This document shows positions 21,424-33,993 of a DNA stretch of 64,000 nt, piece by piece. Made by a program: the position numbers and the translations under genes. The stretch is from Hydractinia symbiolongicarpus (lineage: Eukaryota; Cnidaria; Hydrozoa; Anthoathecata; Hydractiniidae), in contig NC_079881.1 of the NCBI RefSeq assembly GCF_029227915.1, positions 17,831,501 to 17,895,500 of the forward strand. Reading direction: 5' to 3'. Every line of letters begins with the position of its first letter. The stretch's first letter is position 1. The notes below the pieces were generated by a model. That model was not told where the DNA came from and ran no database searches. It was given only the letters and a program-made list of their open reading frames with translations.

Positions 21424-23262
21424 AGCTAGCTAAATGTTTTCCTCCTTCCTATAACAAAAACAGGCTTTTGCGACCAACGCTGTAGTGCAAAGCTGTGGAG
21501 ATAATCCTTAACATTGTTTTATTACGGCGAAAAGATTGACTTTGTTCGCAAATATCATTATCTCCGTAGTTAAATACGCACAATGACCAGAATGCATTGC
21601 AAACTAGTCCCTTTACGGGAACGGGCTATTAACGTTATTAAGTAAACTGACAGGATTTAAGGATTAAGGATTTGCTTTTTCTTATAAAGTTTTGTTCAAA
21701 CTAAACTAAATTAGTTCAAGTATAATAGCTGCCTACCTCCAAGAATGCAGTAATGCTTTGATTTTTTGCGCAATAACCTCTTTTGTACTTTAGTGAATTT
21801 TTCTGGATAAGTTCCTTTCCTCAACTTTTGTTTTCAAATACATCTATATTTTTGCTTTGATTAACGTTTCAACGTTTTCTTGTAAATTAAGCAGATATGA
21901 CAAATATTCGCTTTTCCACAAAAACAAAACTGCTAGTTGTTTTTGCTCAGCTGTCTGATAAAGCACAAGTGTTCAGATCAACACAGATCACGCAAGGCGT
22001 GAAGGTTTGTGTTCCAATATAAAAGGTGTGAAGGTTACATACTTCAAAAGATTCTTAAAGATTTTCATAATCTAGAGAATCGATGGGATACGAAAGTCAC
22101 AATTTTGTCTTTGGTTTTGTCATTTATCTAATTTAACGCGGCAAACTATCTAATTATTTTCGCGGTACCGCGTTAATAATAGGAATTAAATTATGAAGTA
22201 TTTTATAATTCGAGACTGCGGTAATATTTAGAGGAATATATTAGCCAATCCGCACAAAATTAAAAGAAAAAAATACAAAATTTTTTTTTCGCTATTTTTT
22301 ATTTTTATTTTATTTTTTTTTTCAAACTATTTTCTATCCCTTCTTTTCTTCTTTCTTCAAACTTATTTTATCTCCTCCGATGTTTTTTATTTGTTCACTG
22401 AGCTCCTTTTTCTGTGTTCTATAAATAAATCCTGCCGGAGTCCCCATGCCTGCTTTAGGCAGATTGTCAAAGTAACTCCTTTTTTCTAAAGAAAGAATGT
22501 TAATTTTGACAAAAATTTAGGAACATGTTCGATAGTTTATTGTTTTTACAATGGCAATAGCATGTTTATCTTTAACAAGAGTACCGGGTCTATTTTCTTG
22601 TTCAGTTGTTACAATTGAAATAATTATAGCAGTCCATTGCGTCCATCTGTGGATATTATAATCTGAAAAATGAGAATTAAAATTAGGGAAGTGGATTTGA
22701 TTTTCAATTAACCTGAAAATCAAGAATTGCTAATTAAAAATTTAAAACTTAAAAAGATCAAAACACAGCAATTAAAAAATCAAATTCAAATTTTTTCTTT
22801 TTAATGTTTTTTAAGTTTCATCACACACACGATGTCTCCTCCCAGAGTGTCAACCTTCTTCCTGGAGCAAAAAGAAGACTTAGAAAAATGAACATTAATT
22901 TTGGTTCTGATTGGTGTAGTTAGATTTCTTAATTTTCTCTTATAAAATTAAGGGCCTCTGTAATTAACTGATCTTAAACACTTTCATTTCACGACTTTTT
23001 GAACAGAAGAAATCCAAGAAAGAATGGTTGACGCGTATTGAAAGAAAATCAATTTAAGCGATGTTGGTGATAAAAAGAATATTACGTTATTGAAGTTATT
23101 ATTTCGGTTTGTCTGTTCAGTATTCATATTACTGTGGAAAGTTTATCATTTCTTAAACATGATAATTTAGTAGGTGACGTTTCGGGAGATCCTTCTCCCA
23201 TCATCGGGCAAAGTAAAATGATGTTGAGCATGTATTTATATAGAAGTGTAAGTAGCCCTGAC
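21424..23262. other. Gene-free AT-rich stretch
   Basis: No gene recognised. There are poly-T and T/A-rich tracts near 22270-22330. At 23178-23215 the string TTTCGGGAGATCCTTCTCCCATC contains a short inverted repeat. Homology to the LINE begins at about 23263. Confidence 0.4.
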
Positions 23263-25445
23263 ACCGACATTGATTTCTCACAGTATATCCCATCTATTAT
23301 CCCATCTATTCATGCCTCGCCAGTGCGATTTTTAGGCCGCATTATTGATTGTTCTATCTCAGACAGGAAGTCCATCAACGAATTGGAGGAAAAGCTGATA
23401 GAAGGGCTTGGTGTCATTAATAAGTCCTTATACACTGGAGCTCAAAAACTTTGGATCTTGCAACATCTTTTGATCCCGCGAATTCAGTGGCCACTGTTAA
23501 TATACGAGGTTTTGATGTCTGTTGCTGGGCGCCTAGACCAAAAGGTTTCAGTGTTCATACGAAAATGGCTAAACTTGCACCGTTCCGTCACAAACATCTC
23601 CCTATATACTGACTCCTCTCTTTGCCCTCTGCCTATTAAGAGCCTCATTTCTATTTTAAAATCTGCGAAGATTAGTGGTCACCTACTTTTGCAACACTCC
23701 AAAGATCCAATTCTGTCAACACTCAATCCATCTTTAAAGGAAGGTTTTTGGAAGGTGAGCGATGCAATTGACATAGCTGAGGGTAATTAAAATACAAAAC
23801 CATAAGGGGTCCTGTACAGCGTGGACGAACCGGTCCTGGCAATTGTAAAGTGGAAGTAATACCACCAAAAACCATAAGGGGTCCTGTACAGAGTGGACGA
23901 ACCGGTCTTCGCAATTGTAAAGTGGAAGGGAAGATATACCTTTAGACACGATTCTGTACTTACCCATTTGGTAGAAACTTTAAAGAAGTTCATTTTTGAG
24001 CTTCCTTCTGAACCTCCTAAAAAATGTCACAAAGTAACCTTTCTGAGAGCCGGGTCAAAGGCACATACAAAATCTAAAGTGTCAGGTATACTGCACCTGA
24101 CCTAAGATTGGAAGATCGTTGCTGACACACACTCGAACTATGTGTTTCCTAGCCATATTGCCAATTCTGAGCTTAAACCGGACCTTGTGCTATATTCAAA
24201 TGACTTTAAGCGTGTTATTATTGTGGAACTCACTTGCCCATGTATGGAAAACATGAATGCTTGGCACTCCACCGAAGTTGCCAAGTATTCCTGTTTAATG
24301 AATGTGATTATGGTTAATGGCTGGCAAGTTGATTTCTTCGCAGTGGAAGTAGGAGCAAGAGGGTATTGTGCAAGAACCACCACTGCCTGTTTAAAAAGAA
24401 TGGGTTTCACCAACAAACTTGCTTATTCCACTGCAAATGATCTCGGTAAAATCAGTATGAGGTCTTCTTTTTGTATCTGGCTGGCACGTGAATCCAATGT
24501 TTGGTCAACTGACTCCTTAATGCAATTACCGAAATCCAAGCAGGCTTTGCCCAATGTGAAGACCAAGGGTGTTTCATCTCGCCAAAAGGAGCCTTCTAAA
24601 AAGGTTAGCCAAAGTAAAAATGACACTCAACCAATTAGTGTTTATAAAAACATCGGTCTTTTAAACAAAGGAAACACTTGTTACGCCAACGCCATTTTGC
24701 AAGTACTAAGTACCATTCCAACATTCTGGTGCCAAAGTGGGTCAGAATCGTTTCATTTGTCACCTATTGCAAGGTCTGTTTCGCTTAACATGGCGAAGCT
24801 GAAGCAATCATTGTCACCTGTTGACCCTTCGAATTTTCTCTGGGCCCTTGAACGTCAAATGCACTCCGATGGGAAAGTGGACTTCCAAATTAATAATCAG
24901 CAAGATGTAGCAGAGATTTTGTTTGTGGTTTTGGACGCACTTTTCCGCGATTGCTGCAGTTAAAATCTCAACTGAAATCTCAATGTCTGTAAGCTGTAAC
25001 ACCTGCCTCTGTGCAACTCGGTAAATGTAGAAATGCAGGACATTTTAACAATGCCAATGACATCTAAAATCCAGTCTTGTGTCAGCAAATTTTTAGAACC
25101 GGAAATTCTAACTGATGGAAACAAGTGGTTTTGTCCGCAATGCTTTGCACATAGAGAGAGTACTAGAGAAACGCAAATCAGCAGGAGTAGTGAAATTTTA
25201 TTCCTGCATCTTAAAAGGTTTTTGAAACATGGTGAACATTTGGTGAAAGACAACAGAGTTGTTGAATGTGTTTCTTTACGTGACTCTCTGCTGCAACTAC
25301 CTCTCGTCAGTGATACGGATACAATGTTTAATCAGAACTACTCATTGTTAGCAACAATTAATCACTCCGGTACGTTGGCCGCAGGTCATTATTGGACTTA
25401 TGTTAAGGATCCTGCCACAAATTCTTGGTACCACTGCAACGAATA
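23263..25445 (+). pseudogene. USP-LINE copy D: RT C-terminus, REL endonuclease and USP with an internal deletion
   Basis: Starts at DTDIDFSQYIPS, the connector after RT motif C, then VRFLGRIIDC and LWILQHLLIPRIQW, and runs to about 23787, where one missing base creates a stop. At 23797-23930 a segment of about 72 bp is tandemly duplicated. It is followed directly by GRYTFRHDSVLTHLVET, so the zinc finger and part of its flanks are deleted. The REL (KPDLVLYSNDFKRVIIVELT) and the USP are the best preserved of their subfamily. The Cys box GLLNKGNTCYANAILQVL (near 24655-24710) and QQDVAEILF are in one frame. A shift follows near 24960, then CPQC, LFLHLKRFLK and the His box NHSGTLAAGHYWTYVKD with WYHCNE. 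A frameshift just before the end truncates the C-terminus. Dead copy. Confidence 0.85.
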
Positions 25446-26060
25446 AAGCGGTTTGCAAATGCTCTCCACCTATTCTCAACAACAATTCATGTTATATTCT
25501 TTGTTACGCTCGCTGTTGATCCGCTTTTTCTTTCTTTCTTTTACATTCACCATTACGTTTATAAAACCTGTACTTCCAGGGTCTTGGGGGAGGAAAACGT
25601 AAATCCGAGCGGTTTTGTATTACCCCAGCTAGTTAATTCGAACCAGGTTACCGTCAATACCCAGAGGGTAAAGAGTTCAGCTCACTCTTCTCTGGTAACT
25701 TAAAAAAAGCTTAGCAAGGGGGTTTGCTTTCAGCTTGTCTTGGGGTCTACGACCCAACTTATTACCCCAGTTCAGTAAGGTGCCCAAGTTTACTAACTTG
25801 GTCTTCAGGCTTGACAACCCTGCTGTCCTTAGTCAAAATATGTACAGGCTGGTTCTGTCATGACAACCTCCTGTGTAAGGTTGAGTGTTGGGGCCCTGTA
25901 ACACATGTGGAAAGCTAAAGACAGAGTCACAAGTTCTGGCGCACAGGAGGGTTTTTCTTTTTTATATTATATATTTTTGAGATATACATTTTTTCTATTT
26001 GTGTTTGTTCTGTAACTAGTCCGTTTATGTTGTTAGCTCTGTCTTGTGTCGTATTGTTTG
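25446..26060 (+). repeat. 3' UTR of USP-LINE copy D
   Basis: Matches the reversed 725-1032 block and the fragment at 12400-12780: CTGTACTTCCAGGG, CGAACCAGGTTACCGTC, GTAAAGAGTTCAGCTCACTC, AGCAAGGGGGTTTGCTTTC (25713) and CCGTTTATGTTGTTAGCTC (about 26020). This is the 3' end of the A/D subfamily. Confidence 0.75.
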
Positions 26061-27413
26061 TGATTGAAGGATTGTTTTTTCTCTTTAAGATTTTCTCTGA
26101 GAATAGTTATAGGTCCAAGTTGGACAGTACTCATGCTTGTAATAAGCAAGAAAGTGTATTCAGCACCTTCTTCTGGGAGCCTAATCCCAATTTTATTTAC
26201 ACCTACCTTCCCTGTAGACAAGATACTTCAGTGCAGCTTGCTGTATTGTAAACCCTTTTCATTGTAATGAGGAAAACAGTTATATGCGAGGTAATCAAAT
26301 CAAAAACCAATACATGAATAAGCAAATCTAAACCTCCCAGATGTTTTCCACAAGCCGAATAATAAAAGCGAGTGAATTAGATATTAATTGATTGCTGCTG
26401 GGTACGAAAAAAGTATCCCCTAAAAGAATGCTAATACAATGGCGAGAATTGGAATTACAGTAGCGTGGTTTTATTCCTGTGGTATGCAAATAACGCCATA
26501 TATGTGCAAAGTAACAACAAAAGCACAATAAAAAATTAATTTGCAATTAAAAGTATGTTAAATCATGAAAAGAACAAATAAACGTTTATAAAAAACGACA
26601 CATTTAATGACGACATAATTTAGAAATATATTAAAAAGAAATTGTTCGGCGCATATAACATAGTTGGATGGAAATCAATTAGAAAATGAGACTTCCCAAG
26701 TTAACAGGTTTCCAAGCGCACTTAAAACATAGTACTACCACATATTGCACTTTAAATGTTTTATGATACTGTGCCAAATAGATAACACTCAAAATTAAAG
26801 TTCATTTCTTACCTTGGATTTTTAAAGAAGCAAAGATTTTTTTACTTGGTATTTACAAACACCGCAATAAATGCTACTACATTTTAGACCCTTTTATACA
26901 TGTTCAAACTTTATACATTCAGAGCGTGTATTAAGAAAGTTGTCATCTTTATATATTGCAACTTCGAGCTTTTTGTATATATAACGTGCATTTTTTTGCT
27001 GCAAACATTTAATAAATACGGTGCTGTCTCTACTTTGATTATTACCAAATAATTTAACACATCATATAAATCGTATAGCTATAAACACACAAAAAATAAA
27101 CAATAAAGAGAAAGTCAGGTTAATTGTTGTGGGTTCGTTAGACTTTTAACATCCCAAGGCTACGACAAATTTTTCACCAATATCTTTTAACAGAGATGCA
27201 ATCGACTCAGCATGACTTAAAGGTTTAAACTAAAAAAAAGGATAAATAGAACAGAACAAATCTTCTGCTATTTACAGCCGAGTATCGCAAAAAACGACAT
27301 ATTCGATTAAACAATTTTCATTGTTAAAATTAATAGGGACGCTGATAAAAAAGTCTTTCAGTCTTCTTCCGTTAATGCTTTCGCACTCTTCTGTCAGCAA
27401 CATCAATTTCCAT
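26061..27413. other. Gene-free AT-rich spacer
   Basis: No supported coding sequence or repeat. It lies between the LINE copy D 3' end and the left inverted repeat of the DNA transposon at 27414. Confidence 0.4.
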
Positions 27414-27445
27414 CCCAGCAGACAAAATTTGTTGCAGCAATGTTG
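27414..27445 (+). repeat. Left terminal inverted repeat of the 6.6-kb transposon
   Basis: Begins CCCAGCAGACA and continues TTTGTTGCAGCAATGTTG. It matches the complement of 33994-34025 at 28 of 32 positions. Sub-terminal GTTGCAGCAA and CAACATTGCAGCAACGTTG motifs continue to about 27640. Confidence 0.85.
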
Positions 27446-28149
27446 CAGCAACAGTTACTCCCGATGTTAGAATAACGTTGCATGAAGGTTACGGATGGGA
27501 ATCATCGTAGCATGAAATCGCAACATTGCAGCAACGTTGTAACAACTCAACCTGGCGCCAGTTATACAGCGCCAAAGCAACAAAAATGCAACATATAAAT
27601 GTTGCTAAAACGTTGTAGCAACAACCTTGAAGATGTTTTTCGCAATTTTTTTAACTGGGTATTATCAACCTTGTTATTTGTTGTTTTTTTAATTGAAACG
27701 ACAGGGTTATTTATTAAACATAACCAGTTTGGGTAATATTTTTTGTTCTCTTGTTAAGTTTTGTTTTACAATATATTATATACATAGTATTCGTATGTTG
27801 AAAATGTCAACTTGTTTTACAATTATATTATACATACATACAATTAACCTTCTTACATTTAAATATATAATTATATACATAAAACTATAACGTATTTTTT
27901 TTATACATAAAACTACAACAGGAACATAATTGTGTTGTCTATTGACTCTCTGGTAGTTAAGATTCTTTCTCTGACTCGAGCAACCCTTTTTTGTTTCCAT
28001 GTTTACCTTAAATTGACATACCCTATTCTCGCAAAATATAGGCATTGCTTGCGTCGCAAAATTAGTTCTCAAAATTAGTTTAAATTAGTTCCCGCAAAAA
28101 ATTATTCCTTTAAGGCATGCCACAATAGACCCGGACTACCACAAAATCA

Positions 28150-30452
28150 AAATCAAGTTTTTGGAAAAAGCAATGATTCTTTTTCCGAATCGCTTGACTC
28201 GAGCAGTGCCCTTCTCTTATTGCCAAGTTTTTCTTTACTTCCAGTTTTTTCAAGTATATTTTTCTTTCTCCTTCCAACACCGCCTTCTCGATCGGGAGCA
28301 TACCGGAGGAATCTTTGAATGCGTTCCTTGATTTTACCAACGGTACAATCCTTGTGATTTGCTGTAATAGCTCCTAAAGATAGATTATAATGTTGAAATT
28401 TCCGTACATCACACGGTCGTTCTAGGTAATTTAAGTGTGTTGACTACTTAATAATTATCGCGCTTGTCTCAGTAATAATTCAAGAATTGATAGATTCTGC
28501 CTGTTGTGATCTACTAAACAAAGAAATTCGAGAAAAAAACTGCTAATCATTTGTCTATTTGGAATGAGTGTTAACACCACAAGGGATTATCTTGTTTCCT
28601 GTTTCTTGTATCCCTTTAATAGAAGCACATTTTCGAAACTGAGACCTTGCTCTAACTTTTCCTTTTTTACGTGAACAGCGATTTTAAAATGACTGTGAAA
28701 TTTTCATGCAACAAAGTACACAATATATGCCTATTTCAATTCCTTTCCGTAAAAAACTTTACAACCTACTTTTGACGACTTGGTACACCTCCATTTTCTC
28801 AAATCCTTTCTTCTCATCTGTACCGTAATAAGTAAATTGCGACCAAACAGAGTAGCTTGCAATCCTATAAACAGAATTTCCTTAAAATATAATAAAGCCA
28901 GTTAACAGAACTAGTATACAATAGGTACAAGAAATAAGTACTCGCGATGATAAAAATTAATCAATTATACACTTACGCTAACATGATGTTTTTGACTGCC
29001 TCGCCAAAATTCGCTGCTCCATGCCGCGTCAAATAAGAAATCTAACAAAAAAATTTCTTTATGAAATTAAAATTAAAATATTCTTATATCTTGTATCGTA
29101 AAATGCAGTTTTTCGGCGACTATCAGTTATTTTTTGGATGGGTAATACATTAATTCCGCATTTTTTTCTTTCAAATTTATTTCCTCCCTTAAGATTGAAT
29201 ATTGAAAGTAAATTAAGGTGTATTGGCATACGGTGTTCATAAATATTTTATAGCCCAGTCAAAACTCAAAGCCCAATTTGTAGCCTCTTTAAACGAAAGA
29301 GATGAGAGGTACCTTATTGGTAAAAAATGTTTGCTAAAAAAAGTATGTTTGCTAAAAAAAGTATGTCAACGCACCATTTTTTTGAAATCTTCCTTGTTGA
29401 TATTTAGGCGACCTTCCACTTCTAACAAGTCTTTAATTTCCATGCAAGAGTCAAAAATTAAATCGTCGTCCACAACAACACCAGTCCTTTCCTGTAGAAT
29501 ATTTTTCATTTCAGCAACTTTACATTTCAGATCTGCAATCTGGGGCAACAGTTTTCGCTGAAAAGCTAACATAAAGAATTTACTAGTTTCAACCACCTAA
29601 TTCTTATCAGAATTTCCCCTTTTTATTGGAGCTTTGACACCACTTTGTGTTAGATATCAACTGAACAAAATTAAATGAAATAATGCACTTACTGCTTTCA
29701 GGCAATGGGTAATTGCAGCTATTATCTAGACTCCTTCTTGGATCTATACTTTTACTGGCTTCCTTGGTACTGCTGCAACCTTCATTAATTTTTCTCTTCT
29801 TTCTTTCCTCGTTATCAGAAATCACAGGAGTAAAGTGGGATTGGGATATATTAGCTTTTTTACTTGTGAAATCTATCCTGGGTGGCGTTTGTGATGGTGC
29901 AACTGGCAGCTGAATATCTTAAGAAAAAAGTAAAATAACTTAGAAATTTAAGCTTGCTTATAATTTAAGATCTTGTTTCAAATAAACAGTTTAAGCTTAG
30001 TTTCCATTACGGGAGTTACCGTGGGTTAGTTAAGGTTTTTGGCTTGCTTAAAAAATGGAATTATTTTAATGCCCGGCATAACTTGTTTCTTCGATTTTGT
30101 TATTTCTTTTCCTTCGTCACTTGAACCACTAGAACATTGATATTCTTCACAGATTTTTCTTTCATCTAGTAGCAGAGGATAATTTTTAAAATAATGTCAA
30201 ATTCTTAAAACACAAAAAATACTAAAATGTTTAACAACTTACAAATATTTTGGCATTACCTGATGTAAGCTTTTTCTTGATGAGTTGATACGCTGGCCAG
30301 GTGTTTTCTGGTTCACGCATTTCATTCATATCCTTAACTGCATTCAATTTGTCTGACCAATAGACTTTATTATTTTTCACCCAATTAGATGGCACAACTA
30401 CCTCTGATTCAGCTCCATCTTTTTCCAAAACCACAGCTAATGTCCAGGACAT
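28150..30452 (-). CDS. DUF4806-like protein, second gene of the DNA transposon (seven exons)
   Basis: Minus-strand gene with well-formed splice sites. Approximate exons: 30452-30260 (starts MSWTLAVVLEKDG; an AG acceptor just upstream suggests a 5' non-coding exon), about 30160-30092, 29917-29693, 29596-29375, about 29040-28985, about 28863-28771 and about 28354-28150. Reading frames join across the first junction (TSG plus DERKICEEYQ), and the third exon has donor GTAAGT. The protein has an acidic/basic low-complexity middle, then FKKMVR, an ISYLTRHGAANFGEAVKNIM helix, RIASYSVWSQFTYYGTDEKK and KIKERIQRFLRYAPDREGG. This order fits DUF4806 proteins, which are often found beside such transposases in invertebrate genomes. 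I see no stops inside the exons, so it may be intact. Its biochemical role is unknown; DNA binding is plausible. Confidence 0.6.
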
Positions 30453-30899
30453 TTTATTTATTTTGACACTAAAAAATAAAATTTTCATTATGTGTTCTGT
30501 TATTTTTGGTTAATCTATGCAGTTTGTAATAATTATAACAGCTCTACAGAACAAATAAGATTATCGGAGGATAACATTTTGGTTTAGTTTATTTCAGAAA
30601 ATACAGTAAAAGCTTCTCTTAAAAAAATTGTCACAATAACTAATTATGGGTCGTTCGCATAAAAAAAATGACAAAAAATAATAAAAACTTAAAAAAAACA
30701 ATTTTTTCTGGAAAGAAGTCAATGGCCAAGGATAATAAAATGAAAATTTCATAATAAGTTAGGAATTATTTTTAGCTTCAGGACTAGACTTTATAAATTT
30801 AAAAGGTTAATAAAAACGTAAACATTGACTGATTCGCAATTCAGAAACATTTACGCCAATCTCCATGCAAATGACCCTAAAATAAAACGTTATACAATT

Positions 30900-32802
30900 A
30901 AAAAAAAACTACCTGCATGATAATGTTACTTTAAAACAATGTCATGCAACAAAGAGATTAATATAATATCTTGATTCAATTGATGAAAACACACCAATTT
31001 TCGAAAGAGCTCTGTTGGAGCTATAGCTTTTGAACATTTCCTCTGATTACTTTTACGTATTTTGTAAACTTTAACCATGGCTGACCTACATGGTTTATTA
31101 AAAAACGATTCTAGTTGGCTGCTACTGAAAACATCACATAAATATTCGGCTTCATTAACTTTAGCCTTCACATTAGCAATATTACCATTTATCAACAGGA
31201 ACCAGGAGTCTTTATTAGATGTAGACACCTTTGCAATAATTTCCTTTTTTGATCGGGCTGAACTTAAAACATCTAGCTCTTCTTTACGGTTGAATATTTG
31301 TTCAATTGGGTATTGTGGCTTCCTGATATATTTTTTGAGTGTCTGTAAATAATTTTCAAATGGAAAACATGAAATACTATCTAACGAAGCATTGAAATAT
31401 AAAGAATCCTCATAAAGATGAATCTAGCTGTGGATGTTATAGGTCGCAAAAGTCCCACCATAAGGTTAGAATGTCGATAATCATCATCGGCTTCTAAAAA
31501 AATGCGCATAGCCACAGACAAAGCAAGAAAATGTAAATACAGATCGTCAGTAACTATTCCTTTCATCACAACTGGTCCAGTAAACAAAATAAACTGTCTA
31601 AATTCAGTGGCTTTCCATCGTTTTAATTCTTCTAGTCCTCTGGGTTGTCTAGCTAACTCTGAAGGAATCTTATTTCTGTAACAATTAAGTCTTCTGGAAA
31701 TTTCTGTAATTTGCTGGCTTGAAATTCTGCATACACGAGGGCCTTCTTTCAGAAAAGACAAAAGTCTTTTCACTGTTCCCAGCAATACTAAGTGCATATA
31801 GTCCAATGGGAATTCTTTAATACAATCAATATTGGTATCTATAAAAGGACTTCTGCCATTTTGATGCATGGGATATGACATTGTATTAAAGTTTTCTGTT
31901 GTACGCAACACATTTTCTGTTGATTGAAAAACCATTCGGCCTTCAAAATATTCACCCTTTACTTCACATCTTTCACTGCTATTATATCCATTGTGGGCTT
32001 TGTTACATTTAAAATATTGCCTAGCAGGAGCATCACAAATTACTCCTTGAATTTTCAAAGTAAACTTTTGTCCATTGAATATTATTCCTTCTTGTTGTAG
32101 TGTCAAATATTCCTTTAAAAAATCGTCTAAAAACTCTGAACAGTTAATAGGTTTTCCTTTACCAGAAAATATGGCTATAGGAAAGGGAGTTGAATCCCTT
32201 TGATTTGTGATCAACCCTAGGTTTGGCCACAAGGAAATGTTTGATGACTTAAATAAAGGTAAACCATCAATATTGACATTAACGATAATATCCCTCCCTT
32301 TTATAATTTTCTGATTCATTGCAAGTTTCTTTAAAATTTCAGTTTTGATGCCAAGATAAATATAGTCACCACCACATCTTTCAATAACATTAACATTTCT
32401 TGGAGTATGCAATAAAGTTCTTGCATCTTTAGGCAGATCACCACAATTATGAGATCGTAGAATGGTCAATAATTCTGTTATGGCTAATCTTGTCAATGCA
32501 TTACGAGATGCCCATGATGCAAGATCTTGATTAAGATTTTCATGCTGAACTTCGGCTCTATTTGTCATTTCATTGAGTTCAATATCAGACCTGTAACTTT
32601 GTTCACTGTCTGATCCTTCAGAGCTACATTCAACAACACTGGTAGCTGGCCCATCTAGTTCGAGGATTGACGCTTCATGCTCACTCAACACTACCTTATG
32701 TGTGCCATCATTGCTAACTTCTTCAGGTGATGATTCAGAGAGAAGAATCTCCCTTTCAATCATCACGCGTTTTCTCCATTGTCGTTTGTACTCTTTAGAC
32801 AT
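30900..32802 (-). pseudogene. Tnp2-like transposase of the DNA transposon (frameshifted near its C-terminus)
   Basis: The main frame starts at MSKEYKRQW (ATG at 32802; an AG acceptor lies 1-2 bases upstream) and is open to 31381. An acidic Ser/Glu-rich head (to about residue 75) precedes LASWASRNALTRLAITELLTILR, DGLPLFKSSNISLWPNLGLI, FPIAIFSGKGKP, VICDAPARQYFKCNKAHNGY, a CxxC-like site where one Cys appears replaced (NSSERCEVKGEY), EFPLDYMHLVLLGTVKRLL and KRWKATEFRQFILFTGPVV. These correspond to the Tnp2/Transposase_21 order (Asp-Gly...CDAPA...DYMHL). Near 31430 an internal deletion and frameshift disrupt the protein. The family C-terminus then reappears out of frame as CFPFENYLQTLKK and, in 31228-30926, DSWFLLINGNIANVK. 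This transposase copy is probably inactive. Confidence 0.7.
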
Positions 32803-32819
32803 ACTGAAGGAATTAAATA

Positions 32820-33993
32820 TATATATGTGAATGAACAAAAAATCGTAAAAATGATTTAATATATAACTACTTTACAAATTTTCAATTTGTGAAAATAATT
32901 TTCCAATTGCGCATAATGTGTCTACTTATCTCCTTCTCAAATAGCTCCGCTTAATAACAACAAGGAAAACTGTGAAAATGTGAACTGAAAACAAGTTCTA
33001 ACGACACAAATATGGTGTATATAATATAATTTATAATACAGCCTTTCTAATTCATTTCGGCACTAACGTCTTTAAAACTACAATTGTTTTGATAATTTTA
33101 GTGGATACACTTTCACAAATCGATGATCTGAAAATTCTATTACTGAACAAACGTTCAAGAAAGACAAAGTTTTGTGAAAAGGTAAAAAGGTTTCTCTCAA
33201 AGTTTCTATGATTAAAGTGGCAATCCTTGCCAGCAAGTAATTATTCTGCCCAGAAATATGGACAGTGAAGCACATCCACTAAAATCTGATAAGTTAGGTA
33301 AACTTTGTGGACTCTTACCGAATGATAATAATAACTAGCAAGTAAAAATAAACAAGCAGCCACTACTAACCCTAACCTATAACCTTAATCCTGTTGTAGC
33401 TAAAGCTAGCTAGCTCCAGCTAATGAGAAATAATTAGCTACAGTGCTACTTAGACAGATATCTAGCTAGTTAGGTAAAGTCTTAAAACCATATTTCTCTT
33501 TTTATTTCAAATCAACTATCAAAAAAAAAGCTAACAAGAAATAAAAATCCAAGCAACTCTCCCCATAACAAAGTCAAAATCAAACTAAATTTTTGATCAT
33601 TAGATCAAGAAGATAGAACATTAGATCCCATTCTTCCTTTTTTTCCGTTCCCTGCGCCATATTTTTGCCCAGGTGGCAATTATGTAGGTTCTTTTATTAC
33701 ATCGGCTGATCAAAAGTAAAGGTTTATTAATTTATAATAACGTTTTTCACTATTTAGTAAGAGTTTTCATATAAATTAATTTTATTTGTTGGTAAATAAA
33801 ACTACTTATAATCGCTTATACGATGATGTTAGAACATTGTTGCAACGACCGCAGTTTTACGATATTTCTCAAAGAATCTTACAACATTCCTACAACGTTG
33901 TTACGATATAACCTAAACAACGTTGCAGACGTAACATTACTACAATGTTCGAATTTAGTTGCGCAACGTCGCGATGTAAAAGCAACTTGAATA
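32820..33993. other. 5' region and sub-terminal repeats of the DNA transposon
   Basis: No protein is supported. It includes a short GCTAGCTAGC cluster (33405-33470), and from 33824 to 33993 repeated variants of AACGTTGTTGCA and TGCAACGTTG in both orientations, probably transposase-binding sites. The promoter of the transposase gene presumably lies here. Confidence 0.5.

Noticed and set aside
23178-23228. Phage-like or Polinton terminus
   Set aside because: Only a short inverted GGGAGA/TCTCCC string; no polymerase, integrase or capsid genes nearby.
23797-23930. Insertion of a foreign repeat into copy D
   Set aside because: The segment is homologous to copy C and copy A at the same protein position (IRGPVQRGRTGLG-like), so it is LINE sequence tandemly duplicated, not an insert.
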